From: Acidobacteriota bacterium
GTDB taxonomy: Bacteria > Acidobacteriota > Terriglobia > Bryobacterales > Bryobacteraceae
Direction of reading: 5' to 3'
DNA length: 32,349 nt
Assembly (NCBI GenBank): GCA_016213775.1
Contig: JACQZR010000192.1
Coordinates: 1-32,349, forward strand
Shown piece by piece: positions 15,597-25,200 of this stretch (positions within the stretch are counted from its first letter, which is position 1; every line of letters begins with the position of its first letter). The translations under genes and the position numbers were made by a program. The notes below the pieces were generated by a model. It worked only from the letters and a program-made list of their open reading frames with translations, was not told where the DNA came from and did no database searches.

Positions 15597-16923
15597 CAGT
15601 TTCGCGGGTATTGTCTTTAGCCTGATTCTAATCGCTATGCCGGAGTTGCCGGCATCAGCACAGGACCAGCCGGATTGGAAGGCGATCGTGCAACGGCTCG
15701 AACGGCTCGAGCGGGAGAATGAGGCGCTGCGCCAGGAGGTTCGTGGCTTGCGCGAGGAACTGCATCCTGTTGGGAACCCGGATACCCTGGAGCGGCTCGC
15801 GGTGCAGGAGAGCCGCACTGCTGAGCAGGCTCAGACCAAAGTCGAGTCGTCGCAGCGATTCCCCATCACTCTTACAGGGATGGCTCTGTTCAACGCATTT
15901 CTCAACTCCAAAGAGAATGGTGGGATTGACTATCCCACAATTGCGTCCCTGGGTCGCGGTAGCGCTACCGGAGGCGCGACTTTGCGTCAGACTGTGATCG
16001 GGTTGGAGTACAGCGGTCCCCAAACATTCCTAGGCGGCGCCGTCCGTGGCTCCTTATATATGGACTTCCTAGGTGGCACGGGCTTCCCCAACAACCAGTT
16101 GTTTCGTTTGCGAACGGCGGCGATCGCCATCGACTGGGGATCTCGCACGGTGATGCTCGGCCAGGACAAGCCCATCTTTTCGCCGCGCAGTCCCGATTCA
16201 CTGGCACAAGCGGTGGCGCCTTTGTCCGGCTCAGGCAACTTGTGGTTCTGGGAACCGCAGGCCAGATTCGAGCAGCGGATGAAACTGGGCGAGGAGTGGA
16301 CACTTCGCGCGCAGGCGGGCGTGGTACAAACGAGCGAGTTCCTTGCCAACGTGCCCGCCTCGGCCGCAGGGACGTTGGAACGGTACCGTCCCGGCGCCGA
16401 GGGCCGTTTCGAAGTCGCGTATCATTCGCAATCGGGCCGGCGGATAGAAATCGCTCCAGGCTTTCACTACAGTGCCAGCCACGTCGCGGGCGTTTCGGTT
16501 CCGTCGAATATTCTGTCTGTTGACTGGCTGCTTGTCCCAAAGCGTTGGCTTGAGTTCAAGGGTGCAGCTTACTCAGGAGAGAATCTGGCTCACTTCGGGT
16601 TGGGTGGGGCCCGCCAGGGGTTCACGGTGACTGGCCCGCGCAATGCCCTGCCTGTCAGGGGTAGAGGAGGATGGAGCCAACTCGGACTTCGCGCTAACTC
16701 CCGGTTGACCTTCCATTTCATGGCGGGACTCCACACCAGCGTTGCCAGAGACTTGGTGGCAGGTGACATCGGCGCCAACCGATCCTACGGAGGCAATCTC
16801 TACTATCGTCTCGCCCCCAACGTCATCGTTAGCTTCGAAGGGATGCAAACGAGAACCACCTACTCAGGAGTTGGACTGCGTTGGAACAACCACTATGATC
16901 TGGCACTCGCATACCTTTTCTAG
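15571..16923 (+). CDS. Porin-like outer-membrane beta-barrel protein with N-terminal coiled coil
   Basis: The product has 450 residues, with a hydrophobic leader in the first 30 (FAGIVFSLILIAMPELPASAQ). A short coiled coil follows at about 36-70 (IVQRLERLERENEALRQEV), typical of trimeric porins with a peptidoglycan- or periplasm-facing stalk. From about 100 on, the sequence has alternating amphipathic strands ending YDLALAYLF, with the terminal Phe signature of outer-membrane barrels. The pattern resembles DcaP-like porins. The gene starts inside the receiver gene and its end overlaps the cupredoxin gene, so it is part of the same transcript. The solute is unknown. Confidence 0.82.
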   Translation: MRLIYATRNSFAGIVFSLILIAMPELPASAQDQPDWKAIVQRLERLERENEALRQEVRGLREELHPVGNPDTLERLAVQESRTAEQAQTKVESSQRFPITLTGMALFNAFLNSKENGGIDYPTIASLGRGSATGGATLRQTVIGLEYSGPQTFLGGAVRGSLYMDFLGGTGFPNNQLFRLRTAAIAIDWGSRTVMLGQDKPIFSPRSPDSLAQAVAPLSGSGNLWFWEPQARFEQRMKLGEEWTLRAQAGVVQTSEFLANVPASAAGTLERYRPGAEGRFEVAYHSQSGRRIEIAPGFHYSASHVAGVSVPSNILSVDWLLVPKRWLEFKGAAYSGENLAHFGLGGARQGFTVTGPRNALPVRGRGGWSQLGLRANSRLTFHFMAGLHTSVARDLVAGDIGANRSYGGNLYYRLAPNVIVSFEGMQTRTTYSGVGLRWNNHYDLALAYLF

Positions 16924-17635
16924 ATCCTTAGCGGTGGGTCTGCTGTTCGGGTTTCTTCCGATCCCGATTCTCGCTGCCACTGTTCGCGGAACGGTGCAGC
17001 CGATCGACTCGCGGGCGCCCGCCGCGCGCAGGAACAAAGACTACTCGGGCGTTGTCGTCTGGCTTGAGCGCCGCGATGGCACAACGCCGGCGTTACAGCC
17101 CAAAACCGCGCGAATCGTCCAGAAGAACAAGCGCTTTGTGCCACCGGTGCTGGCCGTTCCGGTGGGTAGCACGGTAACATTTCCCAACTTCGATCCCATC
17201 TTTCACAACGCCTTTTCGAACTTCTCCGGGCAGATGTTCGACGTGGGGCTGCATCCTCCGGGAACCGCCCCGGCGGTGCGCTTTCAACGGGCGGGCTTTG
17301 TCCGTGTCTTCTGTAATATCCATGCGACGATGAGTGCCGTCATCGCCGTTCTGGCTACGCCGTACATGACGATCTCCAATTCGGACGGAGCCTTCGCGTT
17401 GGACCATGTTGCGTCGGGAGAGTATCGTTTGCACGTATTCCATGAGCGCTCCACCCAGGAGTCACTGAACGGCCTGGAAGTGGACCTCACGGTCGGCGAG
17501 ATAAACATCACGCTTCCGCTGATGCTGGTGCCCGAGAGCGATTCCGTTCGGGTTCCGCATAAGAACAAATTCGGACGAGACTATCCGCCCTCAGCCGATG
17601 ACGGTGCGATGTATCCCGCGGGGAGAAAACGATGA
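16895..17635 (+). CDS. Exported cupredoxin (plastocyanin-like, MauL-type) with carboxypeptidase-regulatory-like tail
   Basis: The ATG at 16895 lies inside the porin gene's end and gives 246 residues with a signal peptide (about 1-28). A type 1 copper site is visible: H104 (PIFHNAFSNF), C140, H143 and M146 (VFCNIHATM). This resembles the family often annotated as methylamine utilization protein or plastocyanin. Residues about 155-220 form a carboxypeptidase-regulatory-like beta domain (NSDGAFALDHVASGEYRLHVF). The protein would carry electrons or copper in the periplasm. The stop overlaps the kinase start (ATGA, 17632-17635). The Cys-His-Met spacing is shorter than in plastocyanin, so copper binding is likely but not certain. 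Confidence 0.85.
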   Translation: MIWHSHTFSRSLAVGLLFGFLPIPILAATVRGTVQPIDSRAPAARRNKDYSGVVVWLERRDGTTPALQPKTARIVQKNKRFVPPVLAVPVGSTVTFPNFDPIFHNAFSNFSGQMFDVGLHPPGTAPAVRFQRAGFVRVFCNIHATMSAVIAVLATPYMTISNSDGAFALDHVASGEYRLHVFHERSTQESLNGLEVDLTVGEINITLPLMLVPESDSVRVPHKNKFGRDYPPSADDGAMYPAGRKR

Positions 17636-19389
17636 TGTTGGGCTTCGTGCGAATGTCGATTCTGTGGAAGATTCTGCTGTCCACGTCGGTGGCGCTGACA
17701 ACTTTGTTCGCGGTCACTCTTTTGATTGTGCAACGGCAGGTGGCGCGCACTACTTTTCGAACTTTGGATGAGGCGGTGAACATCAGCTTCCAGGCGTACG
17801 ACTCGCTGTGGAGAGCGCGAGCGGACAAGCTGGCCTCGGTAAGCAAGGTGTTGAGCAGAATGTCCGATGTACGCGGGGCGTTTAGCACCGGAGATCAGGC
17901 CACGATACGCGATACCGCGGAAGAGTTGTGGTCTGCGATTTCCAACCAGCAGGCCCTGTTTCTGGTGACGGATCCGGCGGGTGTGGTGATCGCCTCGTTG
18001 GGGGGCGCGGCAGATTCTTTCCTGAAAGGCAGTCTACCCGTAGCCCGGGCGGCGGCGAGCCAGTTTCCCGCGCAATCCTCCGGCTTCATGATTCAGGACG
18101 GACGAATGTACCAGGTCGTGATCACCCCTGTGTATATCGACACTCAGCGTGGGCAGGCGTTGGAGGCCATTCTGGTGGCGGCTTATGTCATCGATTCGGT
18201 GGAAGCGAACCGCTTCAAAGAGGCTGCGGGCGGCAGCGAGTTTGTTTTCCTGTCGGGCGGGCGCGTTGTCGCCTCCACCGTGTCAGGAGGTCTACCGGCA
18301 TCAGAATCTGATTACGCGCACATCAGCAAGCCGCTGCTGGACTTGAATGGGCGCAGGATCGGCGAGTTGCGCATCTATCGCTCCTTATTGGCCGCGCGTC
18401 AGAACATCGCAGAGTTGCTGCGGAACATATATGCCATTTGGCTGGCGGCGGTTGCGATCGGCATGGTGCTCACCTGGTGGCTGTCACGCAGAATCATCGA
18501 ACCGCTCAAGGAGATGAATCGGGCAGCCGCTGAGATCGCCGGGGAGAATTATGAGGTGCGCGTGAGCGAGGGCAGACATGACGAGCTTGGCCGGTTGGCG
18601 CGCACGCTCAACGGAATGTGCGCAGCCCTGCAGACCGCGCGGGCCAAACTGATCCATCAGGAGCGGATGGCCACCATCAGCCGTCTCTCCACATCGATCA
18701 TTCACGACCTGCGGAATCCCCTCGCCGCCATCTACGGAGGCTCGGAGATGCTGGTCGATTTCGAACTTCCTCCTGATCAAGTGAAGCGCCTGGCAGCGAA
18801 CATGTACCGCGCTTCCTTGCGAGTCCGCGAACTACTCGCCGACCTGGCGGGCGTTGCCCGCGGGAAGAGTCAAACGGCGGAAATCTGCAACCTGCGAGAG
18901 GTGATCGCCGCAGCAACGGAAGTCTCCGCTGTAGCAGCCGTGAATCAAGGCGTCGAGATCCTGCTGTCTGTATCCGGGAGCATCGAGTTGCCACTGGAGC
19001 GCGGCCGAATGGAGCGGGTATTTCTCAACCTAATTGTGAACGCCATGGAAGCAATTCCTGATCATGGGACGATTGACATCACAAGCGAGGAGGCACGCGA
19101 TGCAGTAATCGTAGTGGTGGAAGATACGGGTCCCGGTATTCCTCCCCAGATCCGCGAAGCTTTGTTTGAGCCGTTCGTGAGCGCCTGTAAGAAGGACGGG
19201 CTGGGGCTCGGGCTTGCGCTTTCGCGGCAAACGGTGCTGGATCACGGCGGCGACATGTGGATCGAGCCGGCCAGTGGCGCCCGGTTCGTCATCCGCTTGC
19301 CCTTGAAAAGGCTCCCCGAGGAAATGCAAGCCTCCATGGAAGGAACCGAAAAGTGCCCGTCCGGGGGCGTCACACGCCAGGAGCACTGA
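17632..19389 (+). CDS. Membrane sensor histidine kinase
   Basis: The product has 585 residues; a second ATG directly follows the first. There is a membrane helix at about 11-33, a periplasmic region at about 35-262 that looks like a Cache-type sensor, a second helix at about 265-285, HAMP at about 286-340, and a HisKA domain with phosphorylated H358 (STSIIHDLRNPLAAIYGG). An HATPase domain follows at about 435-565 with N box (NLIVNAMEAI), G1 (EDTGPGIP) and G2 (GLGLGLAL). It senses something in the periplasm and phosphorylates the regulators at the front of this operon. Being encoded last, after the porin and cupredoxin, suggests it senses their state or substrate. Confidence 0.93.
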   Translation: MMLGFVRMSILWKILLSTSVALTTLFAVTLLIVQRQVARTTFRTLDEAVNISFQAYDSLWRARADKLASVSKVLSRMSDVRGAFSTGDQATIRDTAEELWSAISNQQALFLVTDPAGVVIASLGGAADSFLKGSLPVARAAASQFPAQSSGFMIQDGRMYQVVITPVYIDTQRGQALEAILVAAYVIDSVEANRFKEAAGGSEFVFLSGGRVVASTVSGGLPASESDYAHISKPLLDLNGRRIGELRIYRSLLAARQNIAELLRNIYAIWLAAVAIGMVLTWWLSRRIIEPLKEMNRAAAEIAGENYEVRVSEGRHDELGRLARTLNGMCAALQTARAKLIHQERMATISRLSTSIIHDLRNPLAAIYGGSEMLVDFELPPDQVKRLAANMYRASLRVRELLADLAGVARGKSQTAEICNLREVIAAATEVSAVAAVNQGVEILLSVSGSIELPLERGRMERVFLNLIVNAMEAIPDHGTIDITSEEARDAVIVVVEDTGPGIPPQIREALFEPFVSACKKDGLGLGLALSRQTVLDHGGDMWIEPASGARFVIRLPLKRLPEEMQASMEGTEKCPSGGVTRQEH

Positions 19390-19445
19390 GATTGTGTCGC
19401 TTCGCGTGCGCGCAACCGGACGGGCTCGCAAGGAGAGCAGAGACC

Positions 19446-20129
19446 TTATTTGGCCCCGCGGAAGAACCAGTAGTCGGCAGTGTATGGCACTAACGTCTGC
19501 TTGCCCACGTCTGCTGCCGACGTGCAACCATCAGCCGGGGCAGTTCCCCCTTTGGTGTTCAGGCGTTGGATGAACGTGGTTTGGGTTAGGAGTTTCCCAC
19601 CTGCCGGGCCTTGTTCAGTACCGACGGTCTCCAGCAACAGACAGGCAATTGCACCGTCGTTGGGGCAACTCGGGTCGGATCCAGCGGGAATCGCATTCCC
19701 ATGCAGGACCTGCGCCCACACTTTGCTGCTATCGAAAGAACTCTGCCAGGTCGCGTTCCCGAAGGGCAGCGGCCTTGGGACAGAGTCTTTGGGGTTTGTG
19801 TTGGGGCTGAGGAAGTGGGTGATGATCTGCACATCCTTCCCGAAGAATGTTTGAAACAGGGTGGCCTCCGGGCGGGCGCTATTGACGGTCCACGAAGCGC
19901 CAGTACTCGCCGGCAGGCACACATAGCCCTGAGTACCGGTCGCGCGTCCCAGCAAAAATGCAGTGTTTCCCTCAGGTGGTGTAATAAGGATGGGAGTTTT
20001 CGGCGACGCCACGTGCTGCGCCTCCGCGTTCGTGGCCGTGCCGAACGCACATCCGAGCACCAGAAGCGCTGCGAAGAGTCTCCGCGCTCCTCCAGCCGTG
20101 TGGAATTGGCAATCAACATTGTATCTCAT
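19446..20129 (-). CDS. Exported DUF3455-family protein
   Basis: The 227-residue protein has a leader with hydrophobic core at about 16-36 (RRLFAALLVLGCAFGTATNAEAQ). The remainder matches the DUF3455 pattern: a GYVCLP strand, WQSSFDSSKVWAQVLHG, AIACLLLETVGTEQGPAGG, and a C-terminal block with TKGGTAPADGC and VPYTADYWFF. Members are secreted proteins of unknown function. The start at 20129 is the only good in-frame start; its ribosome site is weak. The gene is convergent with the kinase (57 bases between stops) and divergent from the haem-binding gene pair. Confidence 0.8.
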   Translation of the reverse strand: MRYNVDCQFHTAGGARRLFAALLVLGCAFGTATNAEAQHVASPKTPILITPPEGNTAFLLGRATGTQGYVCLPASTGASWTVNSARPEATLFQTFFGKDVQIITHFLSPNTNPKDSVPRPLPFGNATWQSSFDSSKVWAQVLHGNAIPAGSDPSCPNDGAIACLLLETVGTEQGPAGGKLLTQTTFIQRLNTKGGTAPADGCTSAADVGKQTLVPYTADYWFFRGAK

Positions 20130-20170
20130 TGGTTTCTAGTTTCCGTTTCTCTGTGTTATTCAAAGTGTCG

Positions 20171-20189
20171 CGAAGCAGTTGACGCTTCG
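20171..20189. promoter_or_regulatory. Inverted repeat over a possible -35 box in the divergent gap
   Basis: CGAAGC (20171-20176) and GCTTCG (20184-20189) are exact complements around seven bases. A TTGACG box (20179-20184) runs into the right arm, and TCTACT (20203-20208) lies 18 bases on, so this could be a plus-strand promoter with an operator. If used, it leaves a leader of about 175 bases before the haem-binding gene. Confidence 0.35.
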
Positions 20190-20256
20190 GACTACTTAGC
20201 ACTCTACTGCGATCAGCCAGGCAATGCGTGAACGAATTGCGAATTAAATGTAAAAG

Positions 20257-20268
20257 CGCCGGCCGGCG
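20257..20268. promoter_or_regulatory. Perfect 12-base palindrome followed by T-rich tract
   Basis: CGCCGGCCGGCG reads the same on both strands and is flanked by AAAAG on the left and TTTC on the right, with a run of six T at 20280-20285. It could be a protein-binding site or a short hairpin with a four-base loop. The 258-base gap (20130-20387) holds nothing else I can support. Confidence 0.3.
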
Positions 20269-20387
20269 TTTCTTACAAGTTTTTTACGATTCTCTAACGA
20301 CCTACAGTGGCCACGGGCCGTATTCTGTGGGTGCAGGTTCACGAAATTCCTGAAGCGAAAAGAAACCCAATAGACAAAAGAGGAGCT

Positions 20388-20882
20388 ATGAGACGGAGAA
20401 TCCCTATGGCCGTGGCAGTCTGCCTTTTGGCGGCGATATGCATGATGGCTGCGCGGCCGCGAAATAAGCCGCCGGCAAGAGTGGGAGTGCCTATCGAGAG
20501 GGCGATCTCGATGCCGGCGGAGGTCGCGCGGCTGTTGGACCGTGGCTGCCGCGATTGTCACTCGAAGGAGACGAAGTGGCCCTGGTACAGCCGTATTCCA
20601 CCGGCATCCTGGATGATGGCAAACGACGTTGAGAAGGGCCGGATGGCGATGAACCTCTCGGATTGGCCGGCGAGCCGTCCGTGGAAAGCTGCTGGAGCGC
20701 TGCTGGCTGCGTGCGCCGCTGTGCAATCGGGACGTATGCCCTTACGGGGGTACATGCTATTGCATCGCGAGAGCCGCTGGAGCGAGCCGGAGAAGAAAGC
20801 ATTCTGTGAGTGGGCCAACGGAGAATCCCGGCGCCTTCTCGTAAATAACCAATTAACAACTAACAAGGAGTCAGAGAAATAA
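20388..20882 (+). CDS. Exported haem-binding-domain (Haem_bd-type) protein with CxxCH motif
   Basis: The ATG at 20388 follows a GAGGAG site; a second ATG at 20406 with GGAG seven bases upstream is also plausible. The 164-residue product starts with a hydrophobic leader (MAVAVCLLAAICMMAA). It carries a c-type haem attachment motif C54-x2-C57-H58 in the context GCRDCHSKETKWPWYSRIPP. The downstream block WMMANDVEKGRMAMNLSDW matches the Haem_bd family. The protein probably binds one haem covalently and works in the periplasm. Its stop overlaps the next gene's ATG by one base (TAATG), so the two are co-translated. Confidence 0.88.
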   Translation: MRRRIPMAVAVCLLAAICMMAARPRNKPPARVGVPIERAISMPAEVARLLDRGCRDCHSKETKWPWYSRIPPASWMMANDVEKGRMAMNLSDWPASRPWKAAGALLAACAAVQSGRMPLRGYMLLHRESRWSEPEKKAFCEWANGESRRLLVNNQLTTNKESEK

Positions 20883-22210
20883 TGAAGCTCACAAACACAT
20901 TTTTACCCGCGGCGTGTTTATTCGTCGCGGCGCCTTTCCTCTACGCATTCACCAGCGGAGCGCCGGAGCGAGTGAGCGGCGCGCCTGGAGAGAGGAATTG
21001 CACTTCGTGCCATGCCGGATCGCCGAATAGTGGCCCAGGGAAGGTGCGGATCGAGATGGTAGGAGCGGATAACTACACGCCCGGCCAGACAACTCGAATG
21101 CGTGTCGTCATCGAAGACGACTCTGCGAGGAAATGGGGATTTGAATTGAGCGCCCGCCCGGAGAACAATCCGGATGGGAACGCCGGCAGCTTCAAAGAGC
21201 TGGATGGAACCACCCAGGTTTTGATGGAAGGCATCTCGCAGTGGATCACGCATACAAGCGCGGGCGCGCGGCTGAATACCCGGGGGCCCATTGCATTTGA
21301 ATTCAACTATACTGCTCCGGCAAGCGATGTTGGACCGATCGTGTTCTATGCCTCAGCCAACGCGGCGAACGGCAACAGCAGCCCGTCTGGAGACAGTATC
21401 TACACGGCAGCGCTGACGGTGAGCCCCGCGGCTGTGGGTGTGCCGAGACCGTCGTTCCGTCCGGATGGAGTTAGTGATCTGTACACGGGACTGCCAGGGA
21501 TGGCGCCGGGAGCATGGGTGACCTTAACGGGGACGGATCTGGCATCGGGTAGGGCATATTGGGCGCCAGCGGCAGGCAAGCCGCTCGATACGGTTCTCGG
21601 GAAAGTGACCGTTAAGATCAATGACGTTCCCGCACCACTGTTGTACGTGGGACCGGACCGGATTCAACTTCTCGTGCCCGCGGCGACGCCTGAGGGAGAT
21701 GTCCCGGTAGTAGTGGAAAGCGACGGCCGAGTAAGCGAAACGGTGTTTGTTCAAAACCGGGCAGTGCTGCCGGCATTCGTGACAGTGCCGGCGATTAACT
21801 CGGATGCGCCACGGCTGTATGCAACAGCAACAACTGCAGGCGCAGGGACGGCGTTGGCCCTCATCAGCAACAAAGGTCTGATTCTGGGAAGGCCAGACGT
21901 GGATCCACGAGCTGTTCGCGGTGCACTTCCAGGCGAAGAGATCGACCTTTATGCGATCGGTCTGGGAAAGACGGATGAGGGGTTTGCGACAGATAGCATC
22001 AGTGTCGGAAGTAGCCCGCTCTCGAATACGCCGTCAGTACTGCTGGGCGAGGTGACGCTGACACCCACCTACACCGCGCTGGTTGCGCCCGGACTTTATG
22101 TGGTTCGGGTCAAGGTGCCCGACTCCGCGCCCGGCGGCGACACGCCCATCGTGCTTCAAGTGAACGGAATCAGCAGCCAGGCTAATGTGCTGGTTTATGT
22201 ACAGCAATAA
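20882..22210 (+). CDS. Exported CxxCH protein with a Reeler/choice-anchor-type domain and Solibacter-type C-terminal domain
   Basis: The 442-residue product has a signal peptide (about 1-22), then C40-x2-C43-H44 (NCTSCHAGSPNSG), another possible haem site. Residues about 50-180 resemble the Reeler-like choice-anchor V domain (WGFELSARPENNPDG, FEFNYTAPASDVGPIVFYASAN). Residues about 195-440 match the Solibacter C-terminal domain TIGR03437 (VTLTGTDLASG, GKVTVKINDVPAPLLYVGPDRIQLLVPAATPEGD, EIDLYAIGLGKT). This domain is common in exported acidobacterial proteins and its role is unknown. An AAGGAG site lies 12 bases before the ATG. It forms a pair with the haem-binding gene upstream. Confidence 0.88.
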   Translation: MKLTNTFLPAACLFVAAPFLYAFTSGAPERVSGAPGERNCTSCHAGSPNSGPGKVRIEMVGADNYTPGQTTRMRVVIEDDSARKWGFELSARPENNPDGNAGSFKELDGTTQVLMEGISQWITHTSAGARLNTRGPIAFEFNYTAPASDVGPIVFYASANAANGNSSPSGDSIYTAALTVSPAAVGVPRPSFRPDGVSDLYTGLPGMAPGAWVTLTGTDLASGRAYWAPAAGKPLDTVLGKVTVKINDVPAPLLYVGPDRIQLLVPAATPEGDVPVVVESDGRVSETVFVQNRAVLPAFVTVPAINSDAPRLYATATTAGAGTALALISNKGLILGRPDVDPRAVRGALPGEEIDLYAIGLGKTDEGFATDSISVGSSPLSNTPSVLLGEVTLTPTYTALVAPGLYVVRVKVPDSAPGGDTPIVLQVNGISSQANVLVYVQQ

Positions 22211-22258
22211 GGCCCAGTCCTCGTGGTTAACGCCGCAAAATGTACCGGAAGCTCTCGA

Positions 22259-25200
22259 TCAGAAGACCAGCCGCAATCCCAACTGGATGCGGCGTCCAAG
22301 GCCGGCGGAATTGACGACACCGAATCCGGCGGCGCCGAAAACACGGCCCGGGACGCCGAAGTTGGGGTGGTTGCCGATGTTGAAAAACTCTCCGCGGAAC
22401 TGCACGCGGCGGTCTTCGCCTTTGAGCGGGAAATTTCGGAGGACGGAGAGGTCTGCGCTGATGACGCCGTCCGAGCGCAGGATGCCAACCCCGGAGTTGC
22501 CGAATGTGGCGGCGGCGGGCTGGCTGAACGCGGACGTGTCGAACCAGCGGAGCAGAGTCTTCTCATCGTCGGGCAGATTGGGGTTTCGAGATACGTTGGC
22601 GCGGGACGCGCCGGCCGCGGAGAATACGGGATTCACTTGCGTAGTGACGGTGAAGGGCGGCCCGCTCTGCATGGTGAGAATGCCGCCGAGGCCCCAACCG
22701 CCTACGATCCATGAGGCAGGTCCTGTGGTGATGTGTTTGCGGCCTTTGCCGAAGGGGATCTCGTAGACTGAGCTGAATGACAACCGGCGGTTGATGTCGT
22801 TCTCGCTCGGGCCGTAGTCGGGGCGGCGGTTATAGAAGTTGGAGTACACTCCGCCCTCGGCGCCGAGCACGCTGCCGCCTTCATTGGTGTTGTTGAGCGC
22901 TTTAGACCACGTGAAGGTGGCGAGCAGGTTGAAGCCTTTTGAGAATCGGCGCTCAGAGCGAAGTACCATTCCGTAGTAGTTCACCATGCCGTGCGAAGGC
23001 AGTTGAATGCTGACGTTGGAGAACTGCGGGAACGGGCGGTCGCGCTGGGTGGACGTGGCGGTGAGCCGATCGGGCGTCACCTGATTGAGCGACATGTTGG
23101 CGCTGGCCAGTTTGCGCGAGAGATTGCCAAGCAGGCTGGCGTCGAAAATGACGTTCCCGGGGAGCTCGCGCTGGATGGAGAAGTTGAACTGTTGCGAATA
23201 ACCGGCGCGGCGGCTCTCTTCGAAGAAAGAGACAGCAGTGTTGGCGGCCTGGCCGACGCGAACCGAGCCGAAGGCATCGGAGAGTTCGGCGGGCTTAAGC
23301 GAGACGTTGACGCCGTTGCGAAGGAAGAATGCCGGAGTGATTCCGTTGTCGGGAGAAGTGAGGTCGGCGGAGTTGGAATAGCCAAGGTTGGCGGCGGTGG
23401 GCGCGCCGGCGTCGAACGGGTGTGCGTAGAAGATTCCAAAACCACCGCGGATAACCGTCTTCGTGGAGCCGAGCGGCTTCCATGCGAAGCCGAAGCGCGG
23501 CCCAAAGTTCATGATGTCGGTGTCGTAGGGGGAGGTGCGGAAGCCGTCCTTGCCCATAAAGCGAACGACACCTGGCGTGCCGGAGACAGGGTTGATGCGC
23601 GTGAGATCGAAGCCGTTCATGCGGTTATTTCGATCGACGATGGGAGTGTCGGTTTCCCAGCGCATGCCGATGTTGAGGACGAGGTCGCGATGGACATTCC
23701 ATTCATCCTGCACAAAGCCGGCGAGGTACCAGGTGCGGCGATCCAGCTCCTGGGTGGTTGTTGACGCAAACGATTGCACGAAGCCGGTGAACAGCGAAGC
23801 GAGACCGAAACCCGAGGCGGCGTTGCCGGGAAGTCCGGTGCCAAGCGGTGTGAAGCCGAACGCGCCGGAGACCGTGGGGCGGTTGATCTCGTAGTTGAAG
23901 GACGGGCGGATTTCGAGCCCCGCTTTGTAAGAGTGGCGTCCGCGCACGTAGGAGATCACGTCAATGACTTGGAACTGTTGGATCGGGAACTGGCGCCGCT
24001 CTTGTGCCGCTGAGCTCATGTTTCGGAAACCGGCGACGGTGATTTGCGGAAACGCATCATCTGGTACGCCTTTGATGCCGAGCTTGGACGGCCACCCTTG
24101 ATCGAGGCCTTGCGATGTAGCGTGATTGACGCGGTTGCCGTAGGTGAAGCGGAACTCGTTGATCAACGCGGGCGAGAAAATACGCGTCCAGGTGGAGTAG
24201 TAGAAGTGCTGGTGGCGAATGGCCGCGTTGCGCGTGTCAGCGGCGGCGACGGGGACGACGCTGGTGAAGTCGAGGTCGTCGGAGTTGTACATGTAGCGCC
24301 AGGAGAAGCGGTCCTTGTTGCCCTGGTTGTGATCCACTTTGGCGAGGAAGGCATTCCGGGTGAGGATCTGGACGTAGTTGGCGCGGTAGTTATTTGCGCC
24401 GGTGATGGTGGAGGGCGCGGTGTTGCCGGCGGGGTAGATGTCGGCGATGGCTTTGCCTACCGGGTCGATGCGGCTGGCGGGGATGACGTTGCCGGGAAAG
24501 AGGTCGCGCGCGGTGGTGTTGCCGCTGGCGCGATTGGTGGCAGGATCGTAGATAGGAATTACGTTGCCGTTGGCGGCGAAAGTCCTGGAGAAGTCGCCAT
24601 TCTTCTGCTCGGGGAGGGGAACTGTAAAGGAGTCCGTGAGACCGTCCCGGCGGCGCGAGCCTTCGTATGAGAAGAAGAAGAAGGTGCGATCCTTGCCTTT
24701 GTACTTGGGGAGCATGACGGGACCGCCGACGGTTACACCGAAGACGTTATATCGAAGTGGAGGGCGCTGCTTCTCCCCGTTCACCACGGGGGCGAAGAAG
24801 TTCGCAGCGTCGAGTTTCTGGTTGCGGAAGTATTCATAGGCGGAGCCTTTCAGGCGGTTGGTGCCGCTCTTTGTGCTGGCGACGATGACACCGCCGGCGG
24901 AACCGCCGTATTCGGCGGCGTAGCTGTTAGTGAGGACTTTGACTTCTGCGACAGTTTCGACGGGTGGGTCGGTGTCCACCTGGCCAATGCCCAGTCGCAT
25001 GTTCTGGATAGTCCCGCCGTCCATGTAGAAATTCTGGCTCTGCGTGCGTCCGCCGGCGAGTGAAAAGTTGGGCTTGCCGCCGGAGTCGTAGTTAATGAAG
25101 ACGGCTGCGCCGGTGAGTTGCACGATGTTCATGGTGCGGCGGTCTCCGAGGGGCATGTCTTCGACGCTCTTGGATTCTACGAGCTGGTTGACGTCGGAGG

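Noticed and set aside
19390-19445. Intrinsic terminator between the kinase and DUF3455 stops
   Set aside because: No GC-rich stem followed by a T-run could be found in either direction.
22991-23764. 257-codon open frame opposite the Oar-like receptor
   Set aside because: It has no motif and lies entirely within a convincing receptor gene; several similar shadows occur across this region.
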